Positions 1-9,145 of a stretch of DNA of 64,000 nt are shown one piece after another; the stretch's first letter is position 1; every line of letters starts with the position of its first letter. The position numbers were made by a program, and so were the translations under genes. Source of the stretch: Marinomonas polaris DSM 16579 (GTDB lineage: Bacteria; Pseudomonadota; Gammaproteobacteria; Pseudomonadales; Marinomonadaceae); NCBI RefSeq assembly GCF_900129155.1, contig NZ_FQVF01000012.1, positions 98,670 through 162,669 on the forward strand. The letters are read 5' to 3'. The notes under the pieces are model-generated. The model had not been told where the DNA came from. It saw only the letters and a program-made list of their open reading frames with translations, and did no database searches.

Positions 1-911
1 AGCGCCAAAGATTCGAGTTTCTTGATTGAAACATTCGCAGTAATCAAGGTAGGTAAAGAAGCGATTGCCGTCATTAAAGGGGCGCGCATAAAAAGAATTA
101 CAAGAGCGAAGGATGAAGCGACTTCAACGCTGGCCCAACCAAGTCCTAGTGCGGCGTAATAATTCAAACCAACTAGAGCTAAAATTAAGGTGTTTGCAAT
201 GTTGGCGGCAAAGCCATTAAACGTATCAGCTTGAGTTATTTGGTGGCGATAATGTTGCGCATTGGGGGCAAACTCTTGATGAAAGTAGCGTTTTGCTTTA
301 TGTGGGTTGAGCGTGAGCTCTTTGCGACCGTCAATAATTGCTTGATAATCCTTATATAATCTATCGTCATATTCGCGAACTTGCTTGATATAAAAGGTGA
401 TTTTACTCACGAGACTAAAGCCAATTAATCCTGTAAGAGAAAGTATGAGTAAGCTGATACCAAAGAGCGGAATCGATAAAAAGGCAAGATAGCCCATTGC
501 TGCGATAGACAGTACAACGCCATAAATAAGCTGGGGAAGGTGAACAAATCCCACAGTGACATTGCGGATATCAGTACTTAGTGAGGCGAGTAGGCGAGCA
601 CTACCAATATTATCGACTTGCTCAATGTCTGTATTGATCAATTGTTTGATGAGCTGGCAGCGTTTTAGATAGACAAATTGATGCCCTAATTTATGCAGTG
701 CAATTTGAGCCCAAGTTGCTATGGCTAGTAATACCACTAAAAGCAATAAAAATTGCCACATTACATTTGGAGTTAGGTTATTTGCATTTAATAATTTGTA
801 TTGGATAAATGCGATGACACCGAGAGTAAGTAATGCGCTAGCAATACTAAGTAACACGACAAGAGATAGTGTTTTTAGTTGATTGTTGGCTAGCTGGTGG
901 AATAAGTTCAT
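1..911 (-). CDS. ABC exporter, SyrD/PvdE/YojI type (N-terminal membrane part only)
   Basis: The first 303 codons of a gene that runs off the left edge; its ATG is at 911 (protein begins MNLFHQLANNQLKTLSL). About five to six hydrophobic segments spread along the visible part form a type-1 ABC transmembrane domain. The pattern resembles the half-transporters of the cyclic-peptide exporter family (YojI, PvdE, SyrD), which carry the ATPase at the C-terminus; that part is outside the window, so Walker motifs cannot be checked. It lies just downstream of fhuCDB on the same strand, with a Fur-like site in the 85-bp gap, which suggests iron-controlled export of a siderophore or peptide. The substrate is inference. 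Confidence 0.75.
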   Translation of the reverse strand, partial: MNLFHQLANNQLKTLSLVVLLSIASALLTLGVIAFIQYKLLNANNLTPNVMWQFLLLLVVLLAIATWAQIALHKLGHQFVYLKRCQLIKQLINTDIEQVDNIGSARLLASLSTDIRNVTVGFVHLPQLIYGVVLSIAAMGYLAFLSIPLFGISLLILSLTGLIGFSLVSKITFYIKQVREYDDRLYKDYQAIIDGRKELTLNPHKAKRYFHQEFAPNAQHYRHQITQADTFNGFAANIANTLILALVGLNYYAALGLGWASVEVASSFALVILFMRAPLMTAIASLPTLITANVSIKKLESLA

Positions 912-935
912 AGCGTCTCTATTTAGAAAGAATGT

Positions 936-954
936 GATTTGTATTATTATTCTC
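936..954 (-). promoter_or_regulatory. candidate Fur box upstream of the ABC exporter
   Basis: Read on the minus strand this 19-mer is GAGAATAATAATACAAATC, matching 13 of 19 positions of the consensus Fur box (GATAATGATAATCATTATC). It sits 25 bp upstream of the exporter ATG and downstream of fhuB, where a Fur-controlled promoter would be expected. The match was found by eye and the region is AT-rich, so a chance match is possible. Confidence 0.5.
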
Positions 955-996
955 ATTTATTGAGTGGTTTATTCTCAATTTTTTATATCAGATGTT

Positions 997-2973
997 TTAA
1001 AGTCGGCGTAATCCCCACATCAAATAGAGTCCGCCGATAATAGAGGCGACCATGCCCGTTGGAATGTCTTGAGGGTAAAGTATCTGACGACCAAGCCAAT
1101 CAGAGAAAAGCATTAGCGTACTGCCAACCATAATCGAGGCTACCAAGTGCTCTTTGGCTCGGCTAAATCCTAATAAACGAGCCAAGTGCGGTGCCATTAG
1201 GCCGATGAAGCTAAGTGGACCGACAACTAATGTTGCACTGACTGTTAATCCTGAAACTAGCAATAATAGCAGCATTCTTGATCGCGAGACGTTGATACCT
1301 AAAGCGCGTGTGCTAGCTTCACCTAAAGGTAGAATATCCAGCCAACGGTGGCAGATAAAACCAATCGCGATTAAGATTATTGTCACAGTGGTAAGTGGAA
1401 TGAGCGCGTCAGTCGTAACGTAATATGTCGTGCCAGCTAACCAGGCAAGTAATTGATAGCTTCTTGGGTCGCCACCAGCCAAAACAATGCTTTGTACCGC
1501 ACTCATTAATGCGGTTATTGCAACACCCGTTAATAGTACTTTTTCTGGTTGGAAACCGGATTTTCGGTTAAGTAATATGATTAAGCCCACAGCACATAGA
1601 GCGCCAATGAAGCCACCAATATACATCCCTGTTAAGCTTGAACTAAGACCTGAAAATAGTACGACTATCACACCGAGTGCGGTTCCAGAGCTGATGCCAA
1701 TCACTTCTGGACTTGCCATAGGGTTACCACTTAGGCGTTGAATAATGGTTCCTGCAGTCGCCAACATGGCGCCTGCTAAAATGGCGGCTAATAATCGAGG
1801 AAGTCGCCATTCCAATACAGACCAGTTGTGAGTAGTGAATATCCAGCTCCAGCCATTATTTCCAATAGATAAACTTGAAAAAATAAACAGTCCTGTAAAA
1901 ACAATGCCAAGAGCAATCCAGATGGTGTATTTGCTGAGATATCGTCCTTGTTCGCTATGGCGAGTTAAAATCGTCTCAGTATGTGTTTGGCTACGCATTG
2001 CCAGTTTTGGTAGTAGCCACAACATGAGTGGAGCGCCGAGAGCGGCGGTTGCTGCTCCAGTTGGAATCATGATTGACATAAGGCCAGGTAAGCGTTGTAT
2101 AGCCAAATCAGTTAGGGTTAATAAAAGTGCACCAATTAGCATAGAAACGAGAAATTTTGGTAGTAATCTATGAACGCCAATTAGGCGTGTAATGGCCGGT
2201 GCTGCTAGTCCAATGAAGCCTATTATACCTACGGTGGCAACTACCAAAGAGGTTAATAACACCGCAAGCCCTAGACAAATAACTCTCAACTTAGCGAGTG
2301 AGACACCAAGGCTTTTCGCGCCAGATTCCGACAGTTGTAAGAGCGTTAATGGTTTGACGAAGAGAAATGCGATAAGAATAAGTGCAAAAATTCTAGGCGC
2401 CAAGTAGGCAACATTTCCCCAGCCTGTTTGTGTTAATGATCCAGCTCCCCATATCATCAATCCTGCTAATTTTTCTTGGTTCATTATGAGTAGGACAGAG
2501 CTGAAAGCGCCAAAGTAAAGGTTAAGAATTAGTCCAGAGATAACCACAATTGTAGGCGAAAGAGCACGACGCCAAGAAAGTGCGAAAACAATCCCCATGG
2601 CCATTAAACCGCCGGTCATTGCAACTAAACTGTGCGATAGTTCAATTAGCCATGGCGCATAGAGTGTGGCCATCATCAAGCTAAAGCTAGCACCACTTGC
2701 GACGCCAAGAGTGGTTGGTGAGGCTAATGGGTTTCTTAATACTTGCTGCATTAAAAGTCCCGCGGTCGCTAATGCCGCACCACAAATTAAGGTAGTAAAG
2801 AGGCGAGGCCACCAGGTTAAATGGAGCTTTATTGAGTTATCAGAGAGCCAGTTTGGCTGTAATAAACTGGTTAGGTTATGTAAGAAAGAATCATTAAGAG
2901 ATAGCTGCCAACCCATAAACAATGCAACACAGGCGGTTAATATGGCGATAAAGCTAATAGGGAAAACTCGCAT
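997..2973 (-). CDS. fhuB: ferric-hydroxamate ABC transporter permease, fused two-domain
   Basis: Inner-membrane permease that moves iron(III)-hydroxamate siderophores from the periplasmic binding protein into the cytoplasm. The 658-residue protein contains two tandem FecCD-type permease units (roughly 1-330 and 345-658). Each carries the family's typical segments (RLPR-type start, [20 protein letters not shown] in the first and [20 protein letters not shown] in the second). A fused duplicated permease of about 660 residues is characteristic of FhuB; most relatives have one unit of about 330. Its ATG overlaps the fhuD stop by one base, so it is the last gene of a translationally coupled fhuC-fhuD-fhuB operon. 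No TonB-dependent receptor gene is in the window. Confidence 0.93.
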   Translation of the reverse strand: MRVFPISFIAILTACVALFMGWQLSLNDSFLHNLTSLLQPNWLSDNSIKLHLTWWPRLFTTLICGAALATAGLLMQQVLRNPLASPTTLGVASGASFSLMMATLYAPWLIELSHSLVAMTGGLMAMGIVFALSWRRALSPTIVVISGLILNLYFGAFSSVLLIMNQEKLAGLMIWGAGSLTQTGWGNVAYLAPRIFALILIAFLFVKPLTLLQLSESGAKSLGVSLAKLRVICLGLAVLLTSLVVATVGIIGFIGLAAPAITRLIGVHRLLPKFLVSMLIGALLLTLTDLAIQRLPGLMSIMIPTGAATAALGAPLMLWLLPKLAMRSQTHTETILTRHSEQGRYLSKYTIWIALGIVFTGLFIFSSLSIGNNGWSWIFTTHNWSVLEWRLPRLLAAILAGAMLATAGTIIQRLSGNPMASPEVIGISSGTALGVIVVLFSGLSSSLTGMYIGGFIGALCAVGLIILLNRKSGFQPEKVLLTGVAITALMSAVQSIVLAGGDPRSYQLLAWLAGTTYYVTTDALIPLTTVTIILIAIGFICHRWLDILPLGEASTRALGINVSRSRMLLLLLVSGLTVSATLVVGPLSFIGLMAPHLARLLGFSRAKEHLVASIMVGSTLMLFSDWLGRQILYPQDIPTGMVASIIGGLYLMWGLRRL

Positions 2974-3860
2974 TATTGCTTCTCCTTATTGCTTAAGGTG
3001 TTGGTGAGTAACTCTGCAAAACGAACTGTGGAAGGGATAGCGCCAAAACTCCATGCAGGCTCGACTATTAAAGCTGGTTGGCCTGATTGTTTTACTAAAT
3101 ATTGCCAAAAAAGATCTTGCTGTAAGTTTTCTGCAGCACCAACAGGTATTGGTTTAATTATTATGATTTGACTTTTGGTGTTCATCAGCTTGTCTATGCC
3201 TACCAGAGTAAATCCCCATGCGTTGGTCTTTTCTTTCCAAGCGGTTTCTAAACCGATTTTGTTCGCTGCAACTTTATACATGCTGTTTGCACCAAACACT
3301 CGAACATGCCTACTGTCCATAAATTGGACCATCAGTAGTGGTGGTGTGTCTTTTGCTATTTGACCCGCGAGATCGGCGAGTTTTTTTTCTGAGGAGGAAA
3401 TCAGTGTTTCTGCTTCTGCCTGTGCATTTGTCTCGTCGCCAAGCCTACGAGTGAAGGTCTTAAAACCATCCCAAGAGATGTTGTCTTGCTTATAGAGTGT
3501 GATGTTAGTAACAGGGGCGATATGGGAAAGCTTAGGAATAAGTGAAGTAAACATAGGTGAAATGAAAATTTTGTCTGGCTTGAGCTCCGATAGTCTTTCT
3601 AGATTTGGTTGTGTTCTCAATCCTACATCTGCAGTTGTGCTTGGAATGGCTGGAGCTTTAACCCAAGCTTCGTAACCAGATTGTTGCGCCATTGCAATAG
3701 GCTTTATGCCAAGAGCAATCAAGGTTTCGGTTTGAGTCCAGTCAATCGACATTACTCTAAGTGGCTTTGTTTGTTCTGCGTGAAGAATGTTAGATGCAAA
3801 AAAAGCAAAAAATATGATTAAAATTTTTGAGTGTTTCATCTTTATAAAATCTTTTCCCAT
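2973..3860 (-). CDS. fhuD: periplasmic ferric-siderophore binding protein
   Basis: Binds iron(III)-hydroxamate in the periplasm and delivers it to FhuB. The 295-residue protein has an N-terminal signal sequence (hydrophobic stretch [16 protein letters not shown]) followed by a class III (FecB/FhuD-like) periplasmic binding fold, with segments such as [20 protein letters not shown] and [13 protein letters not shown]. The start used overlaps the fhuC stop (TGATG); a second ATG at 3839 (MKHSKIL) would give a more typical signal peptide and is a plausible true start. Middle gene of fhuC-fhuD-fhuB. Exact siderophore specificity cannot be read from the sequence. Confidence 0.88.
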   Translation of the reverse strand: MGKDFIKMKHSKILIIFFAFFASNILHAEQTKPLRVMSIDWTQTETLIALGIKPIAMAQQSGYEAWVKAPAIPSTTADVGLRTQPNLERLSELKPDKIFISPMFTSLIPKLSHIAPVTNITLYKQDNISWDGFKTFTRRLGDETNAQAEAETLISSSEKKLADLAGQIAKDTPPLLMVQFMDSRHVRVFGANSMYKVAANKIGLETAWKEKTNAWGFTLVGIDKLMNTKSQIIIIKPIPVGAAENLQQDLFWQYLVKQSGQPALIVEPAWSFGAIPSTVRFAELLTNTLSNKEKQ

Positions 3861-4624
3861 CAGTAAGGCATAGCAACTGGATAGCCGGCTGGATGTTCAG
3901 ATATATGCATCTTGATACCATAGATTTTTTGCAATTGGTCTTGATTAAAAATGCTGTCTACAGAGCCTGAAGCAATCATTTCACCACTGTGGAGAGCCAC
4001 AATGTGATCGCAAAAACGCGCAGCCATATTAATGTCGTGGATAACGATAATAACGCCTAAATTGAGATTTTTACTGAGACTTTTGATGAGGTTGAGCATG
4101 TCAACTTGGTGTGCGATATCCAGTGCCGAAAGGGGCTCATCCAGTAAGAGATATTGTGTCCGTTGGGCTAGTAACATGGCTAGCCATAAACGCTGACGCT
4201 CGCCCCCAGATAAGGTGTCAACCAACCGATCGGCATAGCCTGCTGTATCTGTTAGTTCCATTGCCTCGTCAATATATTGTTGATCTTCTTTGTTTAGTCG
4301 TCCGAGTAAACCATGCCAAGGATAGCGACCAAAGCTGACAAGATCTCTTCCAGAAAGGCTATCTGTAGACGGTGTTTGTTGAGGAAGATACGCCACTTGC
4401 TGAGCAAACTTTTTTTGAGACCATGAAGCAATAGACTGATGATTTAGTAAAATGTTGCCAGCTGTTGGTTTTTGTTGCTGAGCAAGTAGTTTTAAAAGGG
4501 TAGATTTGCCGGACCCATTATGGCCAACTAAAGCGTAGATTTTTCCCGCCTCAAAGGTCATTGAAAAGTTTGTTAATAGTGAACGGTCACCGATACTAAA
4601 CTGCAGTTCTTTAGACTCTATCAT
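3860..4624 (-). CDS. fhuC: ferric-hydroxamate ABC transporter ATPase
   Basis: Cytoplasmic ATPase that powers siderophore import through FhuB. The 254-residue protein shows Walker A GHNGSGKST (34-42), signature LSGGERQR (138-145), Walker B LLLDEP (159-164) and the switch histidine in VIHDIN (H196). Length and order fit the FecE/FhuC/BtuD group. First gene of the fhuC-fhuD-fhuB operon, coupled to fhuD by a one-base overlap. A Fur-like sequence lies about 105 bp upstream of its ATG. Confidence 0.92.
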   Translation of the reverse strand: MIESKELQFSIGDRSLLTNFSMTFEAGKIYALVGHNGSGKSTLLKLLAQQQKPTAGNILLNHQSIASWSQKKFAQQVAYLPQQTPSTDSLSGRDLVSFGRYPWHGLLGRLNKEDQQYIDEAMELTDTAGYADRLVDTLSGGERQRLWLAMLLAQRTQYLLLDEPLSALDIAHQVDMLNLIKSLSKNLNLGVIIVIHDINMAARFCDHIVALHSGEMIASGSVDSIFNQDQLQKIYGIKMHISEHPAGYPVAMPY

Positions 4625-5019
4625 TCTTAAGGCTCTACCATTCTTTAAATCGAAGCTTGAAAGTGATTAAAACTGTATTTGAGTGTTTGCACTTATACTC
4701 AGAGAGATGGTTATTTTATTGCTGTTGTTAATAATAATGCAAATCATTTGTAAGGGGGTGTTGATTTTTCCCTCTTCGCCCTTTGATGTTTTCGGTGATT
4801 GTGTTTGTGTGCATGGCGGTGGGTTGTATTGGATGGTTATTTTAGGGTGTTAGTGACTGAAAGTTTAAATAGTGATTAATTCCATAGGCATTGATTGTTT
4901 ATAAAGCCGAGATCAGCGAAAATAGTCGCCAACGAAATCACGATTAACATAACGGGGTTGAGCACTGGCTTTTATGTCGAGTGTTTTAGAGCCCGCGTAT
5001 AACCTAAAAGAACACTTTA
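4625..5019. promoter_or_regulatory. divergent intergenic region fhuC/prfC with a Fur-like site at 4730-4748
   Basis: A 395-bp stretch with no convincing gene between the divergent fhuC and prfC. At 4730-4748 the sequence AATAATAATGCAAATCATT matches 11 of 19 positions of the Fur consensus; position and operon content support it more than the match itself. The prfC-proximal half holds no clear sigma-70 promoter that I can defend. No RNA gene was recognised. Confidence 0.4.
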
Positions 5020-6606
5020 ATGGCAGACCAGAATTTTCTTAATGAAGTAAGCGATAGACGCACATTTGCTATCATCTCCCACCCTGACGCCGGTAAAACA
5101 ACCATCACTGAAAAGCTTTTGCTGCTTGGTCAGCTTATCCAAACGGCTGGCTCTGTAAAAGGCCGCAAAGGTGATAAGCATGCGACATCGGATTGGATGG
5201 CGATGGAGAAGCAGCGTGGTATCTCGATTACCTCTTCTGTGATGCAGTTCCCATACAAAGATCGCATCGTAAACTTGCTTGATACACCTGGGCATGAAGA
5301 CTTCTCGGAAGATACTTACCGTACGCTAACCGCAGTTGACTCTGTATTGATGATTATTGACGGTGCAAAAGGTGTAGAGGACCGTACTATCAAGTTGATG
5401 GACGTTTGTCGTTTACGTGATACGCCTATTTTGACTTTCATCAACAAAATGGACCGCGATATTCGCGATCCGATTGAATTGTTAGATGAAGTAGAAGAAG
5501 TCCTAAAAATCGCTGCCGCACCGATTACTTGGCCGATTGGGATGAGTGATTTCTTTAAAGGTGTTTATAACCTTTATACCGATACGATTCATGTATTTGT
5601 TCGTGGTCGCGGCCATACCTTGATGGACGATATTCGAATCGAAGGTCTACAGTCTGATAAGGCAAAAGAATTGCTTGGTGATGATTGGGCTGCTTATGTC
5701 GATGAAATCGAATTGGTTCGTGGTGCGAGCCATGAATTCGAGCTTGATGCGTATTTAGCTGGTGAATTGACGCCAGTGTTTTTTGGTACAGCACTTTCTA
5801 ACTTTGGTGTTCGTGAAATGTTAGATGGCTTTGTGGAATGGGCGCCAGCTCCTATTGACCGCGAAACTAATACCCGCAAAGTTGAAGCAAAGGAAGAAAA
5901 ATTTTCCGGCTTTATTTTTAAAATTCAGGCCAACATGGACCCTAAACACCGTGACCGTATTGCGTTTATGCGAGTGTGTTCAGGGACTTATAATCGTGGT
6001 ATGAAAATGCGTCATTGCCGTATTGGTAAAGATATTAAAGTGACGGATGCGGTGTCTTTTACAGCGGGTGATCGTGAGGGTGTTGAAGAAGCTTTCTCTG
6101 GTGATATTATTGGTTTGCATAACCATGGCACGATCCAGATAGGTGACACTTTCACGGAAGGGGAAGATTTAAAGTTCACTGGTATTCCTCACTTTGCGCC
6201 TGAGTTATTCCGCCGTGTACGCTTAAAAGATCCGATGAAAATGAAAGCTTTGCAAAAAGGTTTACAGCAGCTTTCTGAAGAAGGTTCTACCCAGCTATTT
6301 ATGCCTCAACGCAACAATGAACTTATTGTTGGTGCAGTTGGTCAGCTGCAATATGAAGTTGTCGCGTACCGTTTGAAAGACGAATACAAAGTGGAATGTA
6401 TCTATGAAGCGGTAAACGTCAACTCGGCTCGTTGGGTTGAGTGTGACGATGCTAAGAAATTTGAAGAATTTAAGAATAAGTGTCGTGACAACTTAGCGAT
6501 TGATGGTGGCGGTCATTTGACGTATTTGGCACCAACTCGAGTGAATTTGATGATGGCAGAAGAAAAATGGCCCCAAGTTCGATTCCACTCAACCCGTGAA
6601 CATTGA
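5020..6606 (+). CDS. prfC: peptide chain release factor 3
   Basis: GTPase that recycles release factors RF1/RF2 from the ribosome after termination. The 528-residue length matches the family (E. coli 529). The G domain shows HPDAGKTT (21-28), DTPGH (88-92) and NKMD (142-145); the rest follows RF3 through to the C-terminal [20 protein letters not shown]. The ATG at 5020 has only a weak purine-rich region (taaaag) upstream. Monocistronic by context: the divergent fhu operon lies on one side and erpA 69 bp downstream. Confidence 0.96.
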   Translation: MADQNFLNEVSDRRTFAIISHPDAGKTTITEKLLLLGQLIQTAGSVKGRKGDKHATSDWMAMEKQRGISITSSVMQFPYKDRIVNLLDTPGHEDFSEDTYRTLTAVDSVLMIIDGAKGVEDRTIKLMDVCRLRDTPILTFINKMDRDIRDPIELLDEVEEVLKIAAAPITWPIGMSDFFKGVYNLYTDTIHVFVRGRGHTLMDDIRIEGLQSDKAKELLGDDWAAYVDEIELVRGASHEFELDAYLAGELTPVFFGTALSNFGVREMLDGFVEWAPAPIDRETNTRKVEAKEEKFSGFIFKIQANMDPKHRDRIAFMRVCSGTYNRGMKMRHCRIGKDIKVTDAVSFTAGDREGVEEAFSGDIIGLHNHGTIQIGDTFTEGEDLKFTGIPHFAPELFRRVRLKDPMKMKALQKGLQQLSEEGSTQLFMPQRNNELIVGAVGQLQYEVVAYRLKDEYKVECIYEAVNVNSARWVECDDAKKFEEFKNKCRDNLAIDGGGHLTYLAPTRVNLMMAEEKWPQVRFHSTREH

Positions 6607-6675
6607 TCAATACTTGACTAAATTACTCGGATAAGTGGATAATTCATTTATCGAAATGGTTTTAGTGGTATTGGA

Positions 6676-7023
6676 ATGAGCATGGTTGAATCGATTGATC
6701 CTATTGAATTTACAGACGCAGCAGCTGCAAAGCTGCAATCTTTAATTGAAGAAGAAGAAAATGATCGGCTCATGTTGCGTGTTTATGTGACGGGGGGCGG
6801 TTGTTCCGGCTTTCAGTATGGTTTTACTTTTGATGAAGAACATCAAGAGGACGATACAGAAGTAAAGCGTAACGGAGTCACTTTGGTTGTTGATCCGTTA
6901 AGTTTCCAATATCTTGTTGGATCGGAAGTGGACTATAAAGAAAACTTAGAAGGCTCGCGCTTCGTGGTGCAAAACCCTAACGCCACATCTACCTGTGGTT
7001 GTGGTGCGAGCTTTAGTGTTTAG
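6676..7023 (+). CDS. erpA: iron-sulfur cluster insertion protein ErpA
   Basis: A-type carrier that delivers [4Fe-4S] or [2Fe-2S] clusters to apoproteins. The 115-residue protein has the HesB/IscA fold signature with the three cluster-binding cysteines C43 ([11 protein letters not shown]), C107 and C109 (STCGCGASF). Length and the [13 protein letters not shown] start match ErpA rather than IscA or SufA. A second ATG two codons downstream (6682) is possible. Followed by a strong terminator at 7066. Confidence 0.94.
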   Translation: MSMVESIDPIEFTDAAAAKLQSLIEEEENDRLMLRVYVTGGGCSGFQYGFTFDEEHQEDDTEVKRNGVTLVVDPLSFQYLVGSEVDYKENLEGSRFVVQNPNATSTCGCGASFSV

Positions 7024-7065
7024 CTCTCGGCCTTAAACGTTAATTAAGTTCTTCGATAAAGAAAT

Positions 7066-7100
7066 AAACCCTTCATGCGAATTGTATGAAGGGTTTTTTA
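7066..7100 (+). terminator. intrinsic terminator after erpA
   Basis: Perfect 11-bp inverted repeat (aaacccttcat / atgaagggttt, arms 7066-7076 and 7086-7096) followed by a T run. It lies between convergent genes, and the A-rich left arm lets it also serve the minus-strand gene ending at 7118. Confidence 0.88.
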
Positions 7101-7117
7101 TTGCATGAAATGCGACT

Positions 7118-7960
7118 TTACGCCTTTGTATAAAGGTTGCTTGCCTGTCGGGCTCTTTCTTCTTCGCTAATTGGGTTGCCTTCAATCGGTTTGAAATGGC
7201 CAACAAACAATAAGCCAATCTGACTATCTCCTAAAACAACAGGTGTTAAAGTGTTGTTCTTTGCTCTCCAAATCCGTAAGCCAAAAGTTTGAGGTGAAAA
7301 AGAGTCTTCGCCCATTACTCTACTTTGATTTATGTGTGTATAGAGTGGTGACAGTTGGTCTGGTTCGCCATCTTGATCAAGCAGTATGTGATAATGAGTT
7401 ATTTGTTGCTCGAGAAATTCTGGTGGATAGGGTGTGCGTAATACTGGTAGCCAATTTTCTTTAGGGGACGTGTAAAAAATGCTTGGTGCTTCCGGTGAGC
7501 CATTATGAGGCGACAATAATACGGTCATCTCTACAGGAATACCGTAAGACGGTTTTACTGGGATATGGAATATTAGCTGTTTGGCTGGTGGTCGCTGTAA
7601 CACTTCTGGTGCAACATACTCTACTGATTTGTTGTCCTTCTCTTTTGTCATCGGAGGGACTTGTAGAAAGAGTTTCCAGTCTTTTGTGTCTAAATTAAGT
7701 TCTTCTGGAGAATGTAGATGCGCATTACTGTTTATAAGATGACTCAATACATGCTCAATAAGGTTGGCAAAAACACTTGTTGATGCAGTGAGTGGTGATT
7801 TGTTTTGGCTATCTAGATGTATTTCCTTTACTTGGTGCGCAGCAGAACTTAAGTCGACAGAGTCTTTATTGCTGATTATAGGGCGATATTTGGCTCTAGA
7901 AATCAACTTTTTCTCGTTCGGTTGAGTGCTTGCTCTATTTAACGCCTCTATAAATAGCAT
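7118..7960 (-). CDS. unrecognised 280-residue protein
   Basis: I do not recognise this protein. It has no signal peptide, membrane segment or nucleotide-binding motif. The first third is polar and probably flexible; the region from about 90 on looks folded, with proline- and aromatic-rich stretches (KQLIFHIPVKPSYGIPVEM, then ENWLPVLRTPYPPEFLEQQI). The C-terminus is charged (PISEEERARQAS). It is a single-gene unit between the erpA terminator and the inverted repeat at 8013. The long open frame and its own intergenic spaces support a real gene. No function is proposed. Confidence 0.7.
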   Translation of the reverse strand: MLFIEALNRASTQPNEKKLISRAKYRPIISNKDSVDLSSAAHQVKEIHLDSQNKSPLTASTSVFANLIEHVLSHLINSNAHLHSPEELNLDTKDWKLFLQVPPMTKEKDNKSVEYVAPEVLQRPPAKQLIFHIPVKPSYGIPVEMTVLLSPHNGSPEAPSIFYTSPKENWLPVLRTPYPPEFLEQQITHYHILLDQDGEPDQLSPLYTHINQSRVMGEDSFSPQTFGLRIWRAKNNTLTPVVLGDSQIGLLFVGHFKPIEGNPISEEERARQASNLYTKA

Positions 7961-8012
7961 GGTACGACTCCTTTGTTAGCTGTCAAAGGTATCGGCCGTA
8001 ATTTTGAAGAGT

Positions 8013-8054
8013 TTAGAGATAGTCTGTTTTTTAAACAAAAAAGACTATCTCTAA
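8013..8054. terminator. long hairpin downstream of yhbY
   Basis: Perfect 13-bp inverted repeat (ttagagatagtct at 8013-8025, agactatctctaa at 8042-8054) enclosing complementary T and A runs, lying 9 bp past the yhbY stop. It is probably the yhbY terminator. The U-rich tract is inside the loop on the minus strand rather than after the stem, so its mode is unclear. Confidence 0.55.
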
Positions 8055-8062
8055 GTTTTGTT

Positions 8063-8365
8063 TTAACGAAGTAGGTTGGACAGCTTTGGATTTGGTTTTA
8101 AGGCTGCACGGTAGAAAAGCGCTACTTTACCAATGGTTTGTACGGTTTCAGACTTCATTATTTTATTGATTTCTTCAATCAATGCGGTGCGAACTTCGCG
8201 ATCCGTAATGCTAATGCGTATTTTAATCAATTCGTGATCTTCAAGAGCACGATCGATTTCAGTAAGAACGTTTTCTGTTAAGCCGTTGCCCGCAATCATA
8301 ACCACAGGATTAAGTGCGTGGCCGATTAGGCGATATTGCTTTTTTTGGGCGTTTGTAATGCTCAT
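8063..8365 (-). CDS. yhbY: YhbY/CRS1-type RNA-binding protein
   Basis: Small CRM-domain protein associated with pre-50S ribosomal particles. The 100-residue protein is almost all CRM domain: KKQYRLIGHALNPVVMIAGNGL at the start contains the GHxLxPVVxIxGxGL signature, and HELIKIRI follows. Divergent from rlmE (99 bp apart), the same arrangement as next to rlmE-ftsH in E. coli and Pseudomonas. Confidence 0.93.
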   Translation of the reverse strand: MSITNAQKKQYRLIGHALNPVVMIAGNGLTENVLTEIDRALEDHELIKIRISITDREVRTALIEEINKIMKSETVQTIGKVALFYRAALKPNPKLSNLLR

Positions 8366-8464
8366 AGTAAAAATTTCTCATATTAGTTGACCCTCTTTAT
8401 TGGAGGCTTTAGAGGTTAAGCGATATTATAGCGGAATATTGACTGATTTAGGTATGATGAAAAC

Positions 8465-9085
8465 GTGGCAAGATCAAAAAGTAGTAATAATTGGATGAAG
8501 GAACATTTTGACGATCCGTATGTCAAAAAATCCCAACAAGATGGCTATCGCTCTAGAGCGAGTTATAAGCTGATAGAGATTAACGATAAGGACAGGTTGT
8601 TTAAGCCAGCGATGCGCGTTGTTGATCTTGGTGCAGCTCCTGGTGGTTGGTCTCAAGTGGCGGCAAAGCTTGTGGGTGATAACGGGACTATTGTTGCTTC
8701 AGATATTTTGGAAATGGCACCTTTGCCTGGTGTGAGTTTTGTTCAGGGGGATTTTACTGAGCAAGAAGTATACGAGGCAATCTTAGCTGAAATTGGAGAT
8801 AAAAAAGCAGATCTTGTAATTTCAGATATGGCCCCCAATATGAGTGGTAACAGTTCTTCTGATCAGCCTCAGGCTATGTATCTTGTAGAACTTGCCTTGG
8901 ATATGGCGGCTCAAGTGTTACGTCCAGGCGGAAATTTTCTGGTGAAGGTGTTTCAAGGTGAGGGGTTTGAAGAATACCTCAAAACCATGCGGGTTCAATT
9001 TGAATCTGTTGTGACGCGTAAACCAGATGCATCGCGAGCAAGAAGTCGCGAAGTTTACTTATTAGGAAGACAATATAAAGGTTAA
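8465..9085 (+). CDS. rlmE: 23S rRNA (uridine-2'-O) methyltransferase RlmE (FtsJ)
   Basis: Methylates the 2'-O of U2552 in 23S rRNA using S-adenosylmethionine. The 206-residue protein shows the SAM motif [12 protein letters not shown] (53-64) and the K-D-K catalytic set K35, D121 ([10 protein letters not shown]) and K161 ([10 protein letters not shown]). The frame opens with GTG at 8465; nearby ATGs at 8454 and 8457 are out of frame. Upstream of ftsH by 60 bp, the conserved pair. Confidence 0.95.
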   Translation: MARSKSSNNWMKEHFDDPYVKKSQQDGYRSRASYKLIEINDKDRLFKPAMRVVDLGAAPGGWSQVAAKLVGDNGTIVASDILEMAPLPGVSFVQGDFTEQEVYEAILAEIGDKKADLVISDMAPNMSGNSSSDQPQAMYLVELALDMAAQVLRPGGNFLVKVFQGEGFEEYLKTMRVQFESVVTRKPDASRARSREVYLLGRQYKG

Positions 9086-9145
9086 TGGGATATGTTCTGG
9101 TATGATTACCAGAGACATTTAAAATAACCGTTAAGAGGTGTGCTC

